From positions 75,483-105,317 of the forward strand of contig MU631554.1 in NCBI GenBank assembly GCA_026770615.1: 29,835 bases of DNA. The letters run 5' to 3'. Below, in pieces: positions 19,009-28,231 of this stretch (position 1 is the first letter of the stretch; each line of letters opens with the position of its first letter). The notes beneath the pieces were generated by a model that saw only the letters and a list, made by a program, of their open reading frames with translations, was not told where the DNA came from and made no database searches. The position numbers and the translations under genes were made by a program. The stretch comes from Pavlovales sp. CCMP2436 (taxonomy: Eukaryota; Haptophyta; Pavlovophyceae; Pavlovales).

Positions 19009-19887
19009 ATTTATTTCCGTGGGCTTTTTTTTATGCGCGCGGCGGATTTAAATGCGCAAACTGGACCCTCCCGCTAGGGGCGAGTGAAGTCCGCGTGCAA
19101 AATGCCGACATATTGATGTGTGCCCGAGCATCCCTCGGCAACCGGCCAGGCCCAGAGCTCGCACAGCAGACACCCGCGCCGCCATGCTTCCTGAACATTG
19201 CAGTTGTCGCTGCAGAGTCGTTATCTAACTAACCGGTCAAACAAAATGTGTAGCGTTTAACAGAGCTTTGATTGGTGGGCAATTTGGCCGCTTTGAGTGC
19301 GAGACTTAACTGCGAAACCTTAAACTATTTTTTTTTTAACCCCGAGTTATATTATCACGGAACGATTTTGGGCATATCGGATCTCGCAGCTGAGTTGTGA
19401 AAGCACGCGGAGCGGGATAGCACGCTTATTGGCTTGGGAGATAGCGGCCATGAGTGTTGCCGAAGTGCCTATATATAAAAATCTGGCATCATCAGGCAAG
19501 CCCCTGGCTCGCCGCAACAAGTAAGGTGAAGCGCTGTCTAAGACGGATCCTATCAAAGCTTATTCAATAGGATGGGTACACACGCACTACTGCCATTGGT
19601 TTCCATTTTGTGCTCTGGAGCTGAGCCTTGGACGGTAGGGTCTCAAGAGGCAAATAAAAAGTCTTGGCTTATCAGAACCTCCATGATAACTCAATAAATA
19701 TTACTAATTAAATGACGAATTCAACTACATAAAGTTTCCTATCCAAAAGAAAAATCGAAGGAGGTACCAATAGGTGCGTGTCAGAGGGCGCTCTGGGCAG
19801 GGGTGAGCCAAACACACCTGGGGGTGTCTAGGGTACCCCACACACCACGACAGGTCTCCCCTCCGCATAGAGCAGGTCCACGTCGAC
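19009..19887. other. Spacer downstream of the transporter gene
   Basis: Contains the transporter 3' UTR and AT-rich sequence. Around 19608-19650 there is a weak relative of the 'TGTGCTCGG' repeat (TTGTGCTCTGGAG, then GCCTTGGACGG). No gene is supported. Confidence 0.4.
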
Positions 19888-20122
19888 GCGCTGGCAAGCT
19901 GCTGGCACGTGCGCCCACATGCCCAAAATTCGGCCCCCATGCTGAAATTTGAGGTTTTTTGTGTGTGATTTTAAGAGATCATAACGGACCAACAGGAGGC
20001 TGCATCGTCAATCTGATTGATTATTCCTGGCTATCCTTATGTCGTTCCGTCCATGGTGATGTGCGGTGACCAGAGGTCCCCGCCGCACGGTTCGTTGATT
20101 ACAGCGTGCCGAACCCATCCTA
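19888..20122 (+). repeat. Dispersed ~235-bp repeat, copy 2
   Basis: Same orientation as 9322-9556; see that entry. The match starts abruptly at GCGCTGGCAAG and ends near GAACCCATCCTA. Confidence 0.75.
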
Positions 20123-21421
20123 TTAAATAAGTTTGAAATTTATTGAATAGGCTCAGGGCTCTTGCCGCAGAGGCGAAAATTAACTAAAACAAAGCGACCC
20201 CTATTACGGGACAGTGGTCCCCAGAGCCCATCAGAGGGCCCGAAGGCGGCCCCCAGAGCAGGCTGGCGGCGAGAGGGGGTGTATGGGCACATCCTCCCGT
20301 CATCCCCTCGGCGGGAGCCACGCCTTGTATCGGTATCCTTCCACTCCGAGATGAAGTTGCGGACGAGGTCGTGTAGCGCAGCAGGTGGCCTCCAGCTTAC
20401 TCGAGCTCGGCCGCACGCGCGACCGCCACGCGCCCGGTCATGCGCTCGGCGACCTCCGCGATGGTTCGGCCAAGACATAGATGCGCCTAGCCAGTCCCCT
20501 CCCAAGTCTAAACATGTTCACAGTCGCTCCTTGACTTCCTTATTTTGCGTGGTTGTAAAAAAGTTTTGTTTTTTCGGTGAATGTCCCGAAACTTTGACTC
20601 CGCGAATTATCAAGATATCTCAACGGCATTGGCATGACCGCTAGCTCACAGGGATCGCTAAGATCCATCAGCGAACACAGTAGCTGCTCTCGTTCGTGCG
20701 CCAAAGTAATTTGAGTCAAAATCACGACCGGATTTCTGATTCGGCGCAACGCGCGACGCGCTCTACTGGCAGACCAAGAGCAGGTCAGGTAAGGACGTTT
20801 GCTGGCTTGGCGGACGCGCCTTGGCTTGGGCTATCTGGCGCTCCAACTCCCGTCGCAAAACTCCCAGCTGTTCGCGCGTTAGACGCATGCGCGCGCGATC
20901 GTCCCGTAATAGGGGCCTGTGTGGAAGCCTCCAAATATATTCGGTCATACCATTGATCAAAATAAGTCAGATCTGTCGGATTTTCGGTCACAATCGGTCA
21001 AAATTTCATTCGAATAAAAAATAAACAAAAATAAAACGTCAGTTAGTTAATTTGGCACGAGGCAGGGTTCGCTCTCCGGGTGGCTCGGGCGTGCACATAC
21101 GCCTGCCGAGGCAGGCGCTTTGGCGTCCAACTCGATGATCGTCGACTTGTCCATGGCTGTGGCTGTGCTGCCGCTTGTGACGCTGAAGCTGACGCTGGCG
21201 TTTAACGCGGCTGGCGAGTTGAAGGTGGCCGCGTCCGTGACTGCGCTGCCGCGCAGCGAGAAGCTCGCGCCGTCTGCCAAGAGGCCTAAGCATTGCGTGC
21301 GGGGCGAGCTCGAAGCGCCAGGCGCGGGCGCGGGGCCGGGCGCAAGCGCAGCTGCCAGGCGCGGGCCAAGCTTACGTTGTATGTTGCTGTGTATGTATGT
21401 ATATATACAGTATGTAGAGTT
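20123..21421. other. Spacer with unassigned open frames
   Basis: 20140-20505 (-) and 20763-20960 (-) are open. The latter reads as a charged helix-like segment (MRLTREQLGVLRRELERQI) and stops cleanly, but has no identifiable domain and is broken upstream. 21060-21290 is GC-rich and open on both strands, with a minus frame rich in Ala/Ser/Thr. These may be exons of decayed elements; none can be assigned. Confidence 0.3.
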
Positions 21422-21423
21422 TA

Positions 21424-21590
21424 CAGGGTGTCGCGGGCAAGAAGAAGCCGTAGCGTTTAGAAGCTGAGCCTCGTTTTTTTGTATTATTTGTATGTCATAT
21501 GAGCTAATTTAAGTATTGTTTGTATGTAATTTGCTAAGAAGCTCAGCCTCAAGCTCAAAATTCGCCCTTCTTATTGCCTGCGATCCCCTG
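21424..21590 (+). mobile_element. MITE family A, copy 1 (TA-flanked)
   Basis: 167 bp, flanked by TA on both sides. Begins CAGGGTGTCGCGGGCAAGAA and ends TTCTTATTGCCTGCGATCCCCTG, the inverted terminal match; internal TGAGCCTCG / CTCAGCCTCAAGCTC form subterminal repeats. The TA duplication and short non-coding body fit a Tc1/mariner-type non-autonomous element. Confidence 0.85.
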
Positions 21591-21909
21591 TATGTACTCC
21601 CCCTGGCCATAAGTCCGGCTCCCTTCCTGCTGTAGCCATGATAGCAACCAACGGACCGCGCCGCAACGTCAACTGCCTCGAGCGCGTGTTGAAAGAGGTG
21701 AAGGGCCTGCATGGTTTACCCGCTATGAATCGGAGCTTTTCCGACGTCCCCGCCGGCTGAAATGATAGGGCCTAGTTGCCTGGGACCTGGGGTACATTTG
21801 GCTAGTTGAAGAGCGCCCGCTAAGTATAAAGTTGAGTCCTCGCGTAAATAAATAATTTATTACATGCAAAAATGAAAAAATGAGATTTGAAAAAAAACTT
21901 TTAGAACCT

Positions 21910-22075
21910 GGCCGTCTACGCCGCGGGGACATAGATCCCAGCCTCGCCACGCCTGAAGGTGGCACCATTGGTGTGTAGGCGGGCCTGGTGCTTGCCGGGG
22001 ATGCTCCCCGAGCGCGCCGTCGCCTTTGAGGCGCGCAAGTGCGGCCGTCACGCCCTCGTTTGCCTGAGGCGGGGT
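21910..22075 (-). pseudogene. Degenerate coding fragment (unassigned)
   Basis: On the minus strand, after a possible acceptor (CCGCCTCAG), one frame reads ANEGVTAALARLKGDGALG. The next frame continues with SIPGKHQARLHTNG..GIYVPAA and a stop. Both halves use GC-rich codons typical of exons here, so one indel may separate them. The family was not recognised. Confidence 0.35.
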
Positions 22076-22300
22076 GCAATGAGGCGGGTCTTCAGAGGAG
22101 AAGGGCACACGGCTCGCCCACGAGGCGCACGACTGCCCCTAGGGCCTTCTGAAGGCCTGGCCTTGGGCTACACGCGCTCGTCGTCACGGTTCAGCCCACG
22201 GTGGGCCGCGTGAACCTGCGCCGGTCCGCGCGGGGTGAGCCGCCCCTCCTCGCGCGCATCTTGCTCCTCGTCGAGCGGGCGTGAACGAGGCGTCCGCGTG

Positions 22301-23427
22301 TGTAAGTTTCTAGTTAAACGTCCGTCCCCGGGAGGATCTCACTGGATTTTGAGTGTTGAAAGACACTCAGATCCAGGGATCCACCCCGAGCACACGGATA
22401 CCGTCCCCACCGCTGATCAGTTCAGCCACACGACGATCGACGACTGACGACTCTCGACTGGCGCGCTGACCGACCTCCACTGCTCTCCCTCGCGTCGTCT
22501 GAATATGCAGCACCGTCTGCGAGTGCGGCCCACCTTCGCGCATCCCAAACATTACTTCTCCGCTAGCCTGGCTCGCATATGTTGAGATTTTTGCCCGGGG
22601 GCAAAAAACCACAAATATGCGCGGCTTATTTGCTGGCCCATTCTATCCCACCCCTTGACGGGGGTGGACCTCGGGCGCAGGACTTTGGGTTGCGGGGTGT
22701 GGCGGGCTTGCTGGCTCATGTTTGCGTTTTGAGGACGTTGAGCTTGCTGGCTCATGTTTGATTTTAGGTTTTTTGTCGCCCGAGTGGTGTGACAGCGTGG
22801 GCGACTGGCCGGTTTCAAGGGCCCGTTTGGTTGCTGAGCGCAGTGTGCGTGAGTGGTGCATGAATAAGGAGTACTTGTCATGGATCAGTGCGTGCATGCG
22901 TGACGGACCTGCTGCGGATTTGTGGTTTATGGCGGGACTGGCTGGTCCTGTTTTGGGTTCGGTGGGACTGGCTGCTCCTGGTAATAATGAGGTTTTGGTT
23001 CGAGACGGTCTTTGGTTGCATTTTTCCACGTTTGATGTGCGTAAGCGTTGCTGGCCTCGGCTGGGCCTGAGGGTGGTCTTCGGCTGCATGGAGGGTATGG
23101 TCGGGGTTACACCTGTTAATGAATCTTCATTATTCGTAGGTTGGTTGCGCATCAGGCATCTTCGTTTGGCAGGGGTGGTCAGTGCACTGATGTCCGTTGG
23201 GGGTATGGGCTCTTGCTGTATAGGTGGTTTGGCTGTTGGGGATATGGGCTCATACTGAGCGATGCTGTCCGTTGGGGGTATAGGCTCATACCGCAGAAAT
23301 TGTATAGCCGCTGGTGTCTCGATATGGTTGATGCTGTCCGTTAGGGGTATGGGCTCATACTGCATAGGTGGTATGGCCGCTGGTGCTTCGTTTTGGGCGA
23401 TGCTGTCTGTTGGGGGTATGGGAGGAT
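22301..23427 (-). mobile_element. Retroinsertion carrying copy B of the ORF1-like element, with 14-bp target duplication
   Basis: GAGGCGTCCGCGTG stands at both sides (22287-22300 and 23428-23441). Between them, 22419-23422 matches 4210-5194 of copy A. On the minus strand the insert starts in the middle of a 69-bp repeat unit, so it is 5'-truncated. Its 3' end holds a hairpin (GAGTGTctttcAACACTC near 22352) and the diverged 'TGTGCTCGG' motif. 5' truncation plus a target duplication of this size fits LINE-machinery insertion. Confidence 0.7.
22643..23427 (-). pseudogene. ORF1-like repetitive protein fragment, copy B
   Basis: A continuous frame runs across the repeats (QYEPIPPTDSI-type, 23-residue period). 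It passes into a Pro/Lys/Ser-rich, probably disordered basic region and stops at 22643. Copy A differs by a one-base indel (poly-T near 4556 versus 22766), which changes the C-terminal frame. The frame also extends upstream of the insertion into unrelated sequence, so no start codon belongs to it. No known domain was recognised. Confidence 0.5.
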
Positions 23428-23507
23428 GAGGCGTCCGCGTGAGTCTGTGCTGCGTGAGCCGCTTGCTCCTCGCGCGCGTCTTGCTCCTCGTCGAGCTGGC
23501 GCGGACG

Positions 23508-23536
23508 AACCGTCGGTGCGCTGTCCGCCGACGGTT
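23508..23536. repeat. 9-bp hairpin followed by T run
   Basis: AACCGTCGG (23508-23516) and CCGACGGTT (23528-23536) pair perfectly, and TTTTTT follows. It directly precedes the truncated MITE copy. Confidence 0.8.
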
Positions 23537-23539
23537 TTT

Positions 23540-23609
23540 TGTATGTACTTTGCTAAGAAACTCAGCCTCAGCCTCAAAATGCGCCGTTCTTATTGCTCGC
23601 GATCCCCTG
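23540..23609 (+). mobile_element. MITE family A, truncated right end
   Basis: Retains GTATGTACTTTGCTAAGAAA, CTCAGCCTCAGCCTCAAAA and the terminal TTATTGCTCGCGATCCCCTG followed by TA. The left half is missing. Confidence 0.8.
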
Positions 23610-23639
23610 TACTGATCTACGCTAATAATAATACTTGGC

Positions 23640-24225
23640 TCAGCAGTGTGCGGCAGGAGACCCGCGTTCACTCACAGACGAGATCGTGCAGACATTGACA
23701 AAGAGAGAGAGGTTGTGAGGCGGATGGAGTCGTGTACACGCCACAGTCTCCCCCCCTACACACACAGCACACACCCACACCCTCATCCACCAGCACTCAT
23801 ACCTTACTATTATACACAAAAAATTGGGGTGGTGACTGCAACGACTCAAAGCTTGCAGGACAGTCAGACTGTTGACAGACGGCAGCTGCTAAATCTAGCC
23901 CTAAAGCTTGAACGGCCTATAAGTGATACTAATCTAATCGTTACACTGCAAGTGCAGCAACTGTGCCCATATGGCACCCAACAGCAAATAAACATTAGTT
24001 CGGCATATTTATCATTGCTGATTCCACGGCGTACGGTGTACCCCTGTCCACATTATTATCACAAAAAGGTTGGGGTTATAAGTATATTAACTACACTGCA
24101 ACTGCAACATCTGTGCCCTTAATAACAACTTTCAGCAAAACAAAATAAACTTATTAAGTATTGTATACGTATCAGCTCGGCAAAACATCATTATTACTGC
24201 CACTTACAACCGGGGAGCAGTTACA
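23640..24225. other. AT-rich spacer with CA-rich tract and a degenerate two-copy repeat
   Basis: A CA-rich stretch lies at 23755-23800. Two diverged copies begin at about 23808 (TATTATACACAAAAAATTGG) and about 24053 (TATTATCACAAAAAGGTTGG). Each is followed by ACACTGCAA.TGCA.CA.CTGTGCCC. No gene was seen. Confidence 0.5.
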
Positions 24226-24320
24226 TTGAGCATATTTCACGGCGTGCCCATTTTCGGGCGGCAGGCGCCTCATCAGAGGCTGTTTGTAACCTCGTCCATC
24301 ACAAAATACCGGGTTGTGTA

Positions 24321-24396
24321 CGCACGACCTGATCGGGGTGTCTACACTTCCGGGAGTGCACGCAAGACCCGATCAGGGTGTTTACACTTGCAACTG
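24321..24396. repeat. Two-copy ~38-bp tandem repeat
   Basis: GACCTGATCGGGGTGTCTAC and GACCCGATCAGGGTGTTTAC, each followed by ACTT, lie about 38 bp apart. Confidence 0.8.
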
Positions 24397-24408
24397 GATC
24401 GCGAGTAT

Positions 24409-24488
24409 ATTTCTGATAAGGATTCAAGCTGGCGTCTGACTGTTCTGAATGTTGTGCTGATCTGAGCGCTGTGTCGCCCATTGCCTGC
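24409..24488 (-). mobile_element. SINE 3' part, interrupted by the 24491-25021 element
   Basis: On the minus strand: TGGGCGACACAGCGCTCAGA, TCAGCACAACATTCAGAACA, then GTCAGACGCCAGCTTGAATC. The match to the other SINEs breaks off exactly where the TIR element begins. Confidence 0.85.
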
Positions 24489-24490
24489 TA

Positions 24491-25021
24491 CAGTCATAGA
24501 CGGGCATTAAGAAAGCTGGGAATCCGACTAAGGCCCAGTTTCTTAGGGTTTCTTAGGCCCCCAATGGCAGTGAGGCCCAGTTTCTTAATTGCTGATCTGG
24601 CTCTCCGAGGGCTGACCGGCAGTGAGGCTTAGTTTCTGAAGCTCCCTTAAGTCTGTTATTTATTAATTGCTATAGGTGTTATTTTGTAGCCTTACGTCCG
24701 CCCCCATATCTCAAGGCCTAGACCCACGTACGTTGTTATGGAGGACCAGGGACAGGCAGGGACAGTGCGAGGGCTAGGGCATGGGCAAGAGGGGTAAGGC
24801 TTGGGCATGGGTTTAAGGACTAAGTACTCTACCTGGTAAGACCGCCGGGCCCTATAAATTCCTTATTTAAAATATAAAAAAAACGCAATAAAATCGAGGC
24901 TAATTTCTTTCGTTCTCAAGGTACCCCGCTATGTGAGGCTCATTTTTTTCACTGTCTCCCAACAACATTGAGGAGACCCAATTTCTGAATGCCCAGCTTT
25001 CTTTATGCCCGTCTATGACTG
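24491..25021. mobile_element. Non-autonomous DNA element with ~30-bp TIRs
   Basis: Left end CAGTCATAGACGGGCATTAA, then GAAAGCTGGG; the right end is the reverse complement with few changes (CAGTCATAGACGGGCATAAA, GAAAGCTGGG). TA precedes the left end, while the right end is followed by AGTA. Subterminal GGCAGTGAGGCCCAGTTTCT-like motifs recur at the left and inverted at the right. No transposase is encoded in its 531 bp. Confidence 0.75.
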
Positions 25022-25025
25022 AGTA

Positions 25026-25192
25026 CAGGGGATCACGGGCAATAAGAAGGGCGAATTTTGAGCTTGAGGCTGAACTTCTTAACAAATTACATGCAAACAA
25101 TGCTTAAATTTGCTTAAATTAGATACAAACAATGCAAAAAAACGATGCTCAGCTTCTGAACACTACGGCTTCTTATTGCCCGCGACACCCTT
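25026..25192 (-). mobile_element. MITE family A, copy 2 (inverted)
   Basis: 167 bp, the same length as copy 1 and in the opposite orientation. Begins CAGGGGATCACGGGCAATAA and ends CGCGACACCCTT; TA stands at the left and TTA at the right. Lies between the TIR element and a SINE. Confidence 0.85.
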
Positions 25193-25194
25193 TA

Positions 25195-25450
25195 GCGACG
25201 TCAGCGCTTTGTTTTCGGCTTCCTCATCATCCACCACTTCCTCCAGCTCCCCACTTTGGCGTAGCGCGTAAGAGCCTGCGTCGGAGCGCTAAGATCAGCC
25301 TGACTTGAACTTGAAACGTACCGCCAGCCCGAACTCCCCTTTTTCATTAATATATAGGCACGAAGCAGGCGATGGGCGACGCAGCGCTCAGACCAGCACA
25401 ACATTCAGGACAGTCAGACGCCAGCTTGAATCCCTATCAGAAATACAATA
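25195..25450 (+). mobile_element. SINE copy with LINE-type tail
   Basis: Full-looking copy. Head GCGACGTCAGCGCTTTGTTT, CT-rich leader, tRNA-like block GGCGTAGCGCGTAAGAGCC..GGAGCGCTAAGATC with GAACTTGAAAC about 40 nt on (compare Pol III A and B boxes), then the body, then CAGTCAGACGCCAGCTTGAA and TCCCTATCAGAAATAC. The tail matches the LINE 3' UTR at 5581-5621. Confidence 0.82.
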
Positions 25451-25823
25451 AGTTGACTTGCGCGCGCTGTAGGTGGCGGCGCGTGAAGGAGCGAAGAACT
25501 AGGCTGGCCTCGTCAAGCGTATTGTTGACAAAGTGGTAAAGATATATTGAATACTGGCTTCGCCAGCGGTCGGGAATGACACATCACGCCTCGTAGGGAC
25601 GAACGCGTCGAGCCCAAAGGGTGCCTGGCTTGGTGGCGCGTACTAGGTCCGATTATCGGGCGGCGGGCTGAGGACGGAGCCCGATTACACTCATCGCTCG
25701 AGCGACTCGCGTGAGAACGCCGTGTAGTCCTCGGCTCCTTTCGAGTCAGTGGACCGCTTCTCCCGAGCGTCTGCACGACGCGGCTCCCACCCCGTGCCGG
25801 CTAGCCTCGGACGTCGCAAGCAG

Positions 25824-26006
25824 CTACGCACCAGCATCTGGGCGCGGCCGCGGCTTCTTCTCTCTTAGGTGCCACTCGGCCTGGGCAACCTCCCGCCGTC
25901 CCGATTTCTCCATCCACACCCCGAACGTCACGCTCACGGTCGTGACGACCACCAGCCACGCGCTAAAGCCCTTGATGAGGAAGTGCCAGTCGTTCCCGCC
26001 AGGCAT
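25824..26006 (-). CDS. Possible 60-aa single-span membrane protein
   Basis: ATG at 26004-26006. Sequence features: short polar start MPGGNDWHF, a hydrophobic span (about residues 12-30, SAWLVVVTTVSVTFGVW), then a charged, Arg/Lys-rich tail ending PRPRPDAGA. Codons are strongly GC3, as in the confirmed genes. Size and layout resemble small accessory subunits of organellar inner-membrane complexes, but the family was not recognised and additional exons are possible. Confidence 0.45.
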   Translation of the reverse strand: MPGGNDWHFLIKGFSAWLVVVTTVSVTFGVWMEKSGRREVAQAEWHLREKKPRPRPDAGA

Positions 26007-26825
26007 GCCCCGAGCCGCCGGCGCACGGCGTCGCCTTGTTTTTTAAATTATTCTGTAGACATAATTTTGATGTCCGACAGACAGTCCGCACGTGCCCCGC
26101 CCGGCGGCGAGTGCGGCAAATGGCGCGGAGAGAGGGCCGCGGACGATGAGCATAACCCAGGGAACTCAACACCGCTGTTTATTACTCTACGACGACGCGT
26201 CGACTCGATCCAGCAGCGGCCAACGCCATGCAAATCGGGCCGTACCCAATGATAGTTTAGTCTAGTCGCAGCTGTTTACTTGCCGTATGTAGCGCCATGT
26301 GATGATTTGCATTGAAATCACCATCGGCTTAGAATATGTCATTCAACTATTCAACACATTTAATACAATTTTATATAACTAATTATAAACTAACTAACTA
26401 GTTACTATGTTAAATAAGTAATAACTATTAACGGCTAAAATGTCGCGTAGTCTAAAATCTAATTTATTCGCTTCGTTGGTTGAGCAATGAGTTTTGCCTA
26501 CTGGTCTATTTAAATTACAATCGGCTGCGTTGCCAACTTCTGACTCAATCACGTTCGCGTAGCCTGGCCGCAGCCCATTTGCGGTGCGCTGAGCGTCGGC
26601 GGCTCGGGTAGCTCTAGCAGCGGTAGCATGCCGCATCGGCGGAGAGGCGAAATAGCGTGGCAGCAGTAGTGTGGCCGGCGATGGACCACCAATGGGGCAG
26701 CTCAATTTGTGCATTATGCATGGCCCATGGGGTCGTGGAGGGCGCACGGCTGGGCTCACGTCAGTTGCGCTCCGCGCTCAGAGCTGGAAGAGCCCGCCCT
26801 GCGCCAGCGCCGTCCGTGGCGGGCC

Positions 26826-27239
26826 TTAGAATTGGGGAGGCGGCTTCGGCTCGGGCCGGGGGATGAACGCCTCGTTGACCAGCATGCGCTGGGCGCGGAC
26901 GGCCGCGTTCTTCTCTTCGGTGCGTTGGGCGACCGCGTCCCACCATTGGAAGAAGTAGCCGCTGACGAGGAATGCGATGGGAATCTCCCAGGGCTCTGCG
27001 CGCGGGCGGCGCGGGGGAGGAGGAAGTGGTGCGGGGTCAGGCTTGCAACGGAGAGGAAGATGGCGGGTTCAGGCTCGCGAGGGGGGGGGGGGTTCGACGC
27101 GCCGGCGCGCACTGTGTGCGATTCTGATTTTGCGAAGCATGTTGGAGCCCGCATGGACTATGACGCCAAACGTCGCGCCCACGTAGAACATCTGGTTACG
27201 GAGAAGAGGGGGCGGCACCGCGCCGGCTTCCACCGGCAT
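26826..27239 (-). CDS. Two-exon, 98-aa, two-span membrane protein (family not recognised)
   Basis: Exon 1 is 27239-27113 (ATG, MPVEAGAVPPPLLRNQM) and exon 2 is 26995-26826 (ends PEPKPPPQF, TAA). The 117-bp intron is GT-AG, with donor GTGCGC and acceptor GCGCAG, and the phases match, creating Lys43 at the junction. Two hydrophobic segments are seen, MFYVGATFGVIVHAG (17-31) and IPIAFLVSGYFFQWW (47-61), separated by a basic NMLRKIRIAHKPWE turn. A charged helix (AQRTEEKNAAVRAQRM) and a proline-rich end follow. A basic loop between two short spans fits a small mitochondrial or plastid inner-membrane subunit; that is inference. The sense strand of the intron carries a poly-C run (27081-27092 on this strand as G), like introns of the plus-strand genes. 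Confidence 0.72.
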
Positions 27240-27592
27240 GCTCGCGAGAGCCCGCAGCGAATGCTCCGCGCTCAGCAATGGAGTCGCTTTTTTTCTTCTT
27301 TATTTGAAAGCCCCTGCTCCGGCAGAAGCCATGAGGTTACAGCGCTCAAGGGTGGACCCCACAAGCTGTATACGGATAATACGGTCGTTATGATTATCTT
27401 GAAAACTCGATTCTTTGGCAGTCGGCCGCAGGCCGACTGCGTGCCAGCGGGGCGGAGGCGCGCGGAGTGAACCCGTGAATCTTGATTCTGGGATTTTTTC
27501 ATGTGTATACTCAAGATTATAAGATGACCATTGCCCTGTACTGTATATACAAATCCGATCGCAAACAACTTGATTCTATTACGCTAAGCTTA

Positions 27593-27757
27593 TATTAATG
27601 AAGGGGGGTTCGGGCTAGCGGTGTTTCACGTTCAAGTCAAGCTGATCTTAGCGCTCCGACGCAGGCTCCTACGCGCTACACCGAAGTGGGGAGCTGGTAG
27701 AAGTGGTGGATGATGAGTAAGCTGGAAACAGAGCGCTGACGTCGCTGCGCAACGCGG
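27593..27757 (-). mobile_element. SINE copy lacking the LINE-type tail
   Basis: Minus strand: GCGTTGCGCAGCGACGTCAG, CT-rich leader, GTAGCGCGTAGGAGCCTGCG, GCGCTAAGATCAGCTTGACT, then CCCGAACCCCCCTTCATTAA. Ends before the tail present in other copies. Confidence 0.8.
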
Positions 27758-27759
27758 TA

Positions 27760-27984
27760 AACATAAGCTAAGCTATGTACACCTGACCGCGGACTGATGC
27801 CACCGGACGCGGGCTCGTCGCTGGGCACTCCCTCGCTCGTCATGTCATTGCGAGCGCGAGTCGAACCTGCGATGAGCCAGGGGTTCGTGTTGGAGATGAC
27901 GGGCACCCCGTCGGCGGCGATGCGCTTCCGGCCTGAGCCCTCGCGCGAGCCACCGTGTCCGCAAATCTGTGAGCTGACACCCAA
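27760..27984 (-). pseudogene. Fragment with HGGxREGSGRK motif
   Basis: An open minus frame reads ICGHGGSREGSGRKRIAADG and continues about 35 residues with NTNPWLIAGSTRARND. A GGxRxGAGRK motif is often found near the N-terminus of DNA-binding transposon proteins. No start codon or downstream catalytic domain is present, so this is a remnant at best. Confidence 0.3.
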
Positions 27985-28136
27985 GCACGCGTCTTTTTAG
28001 CCTGCATAAACTTGATTAACGCTCAAAATTTTGAAAAAAGACCTAAAAAACTTGAAAAAAGGGCCTAAACTTTTTCTTCGCCTAGCCGGCGGGGCCTGCC
28101 CGGGGTCGAAAGCTAAAAATCGGGTCCACCCTTGAC

Positions 28137-28168
28137 AGCGCTCGTCACGCTCAAGCGTGACGAGCGCT
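28137..28168. repeat. Near-perfect palindrome, 15-bp arms
   Basis: AGCGCTCGTCACGCT, 2 nt, AGCGTGACGAGCGCT. Confidence 0.97.
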
Positions 28169-28203
28169 ATTTAACCTCCAACGGGGCCAGAGTTGAGGAT
28201 TTG

Positions 28204-28230
28204 ATTTGGACCCTTCCGAAGAGTCCAAAT
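28204..28230. repeat. 8-bp hairpin adjacent to MITE
   Basis: ATTTGGAC (28204-28211) and GTCCAAAT (28223-28230). The MITE target TA overlaps its right end. Confidence 0.85.
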
Positions 28231-28231
28231 A

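Noticed and set aside
26709..27470. 253-codon plus-strand open frame
   Set aside because: It overlaps the two-exon minus-strand gene, is low-complexity and Arg/Gly-rich, and is explained by GC-rich antisense sequence.
27845..27885. tRNA B-box-like GGTTCGACTC on the minus strand
   Set aside because: The flanking bases do not form a T-stem and no acceptor stem or A box is at the right distance.
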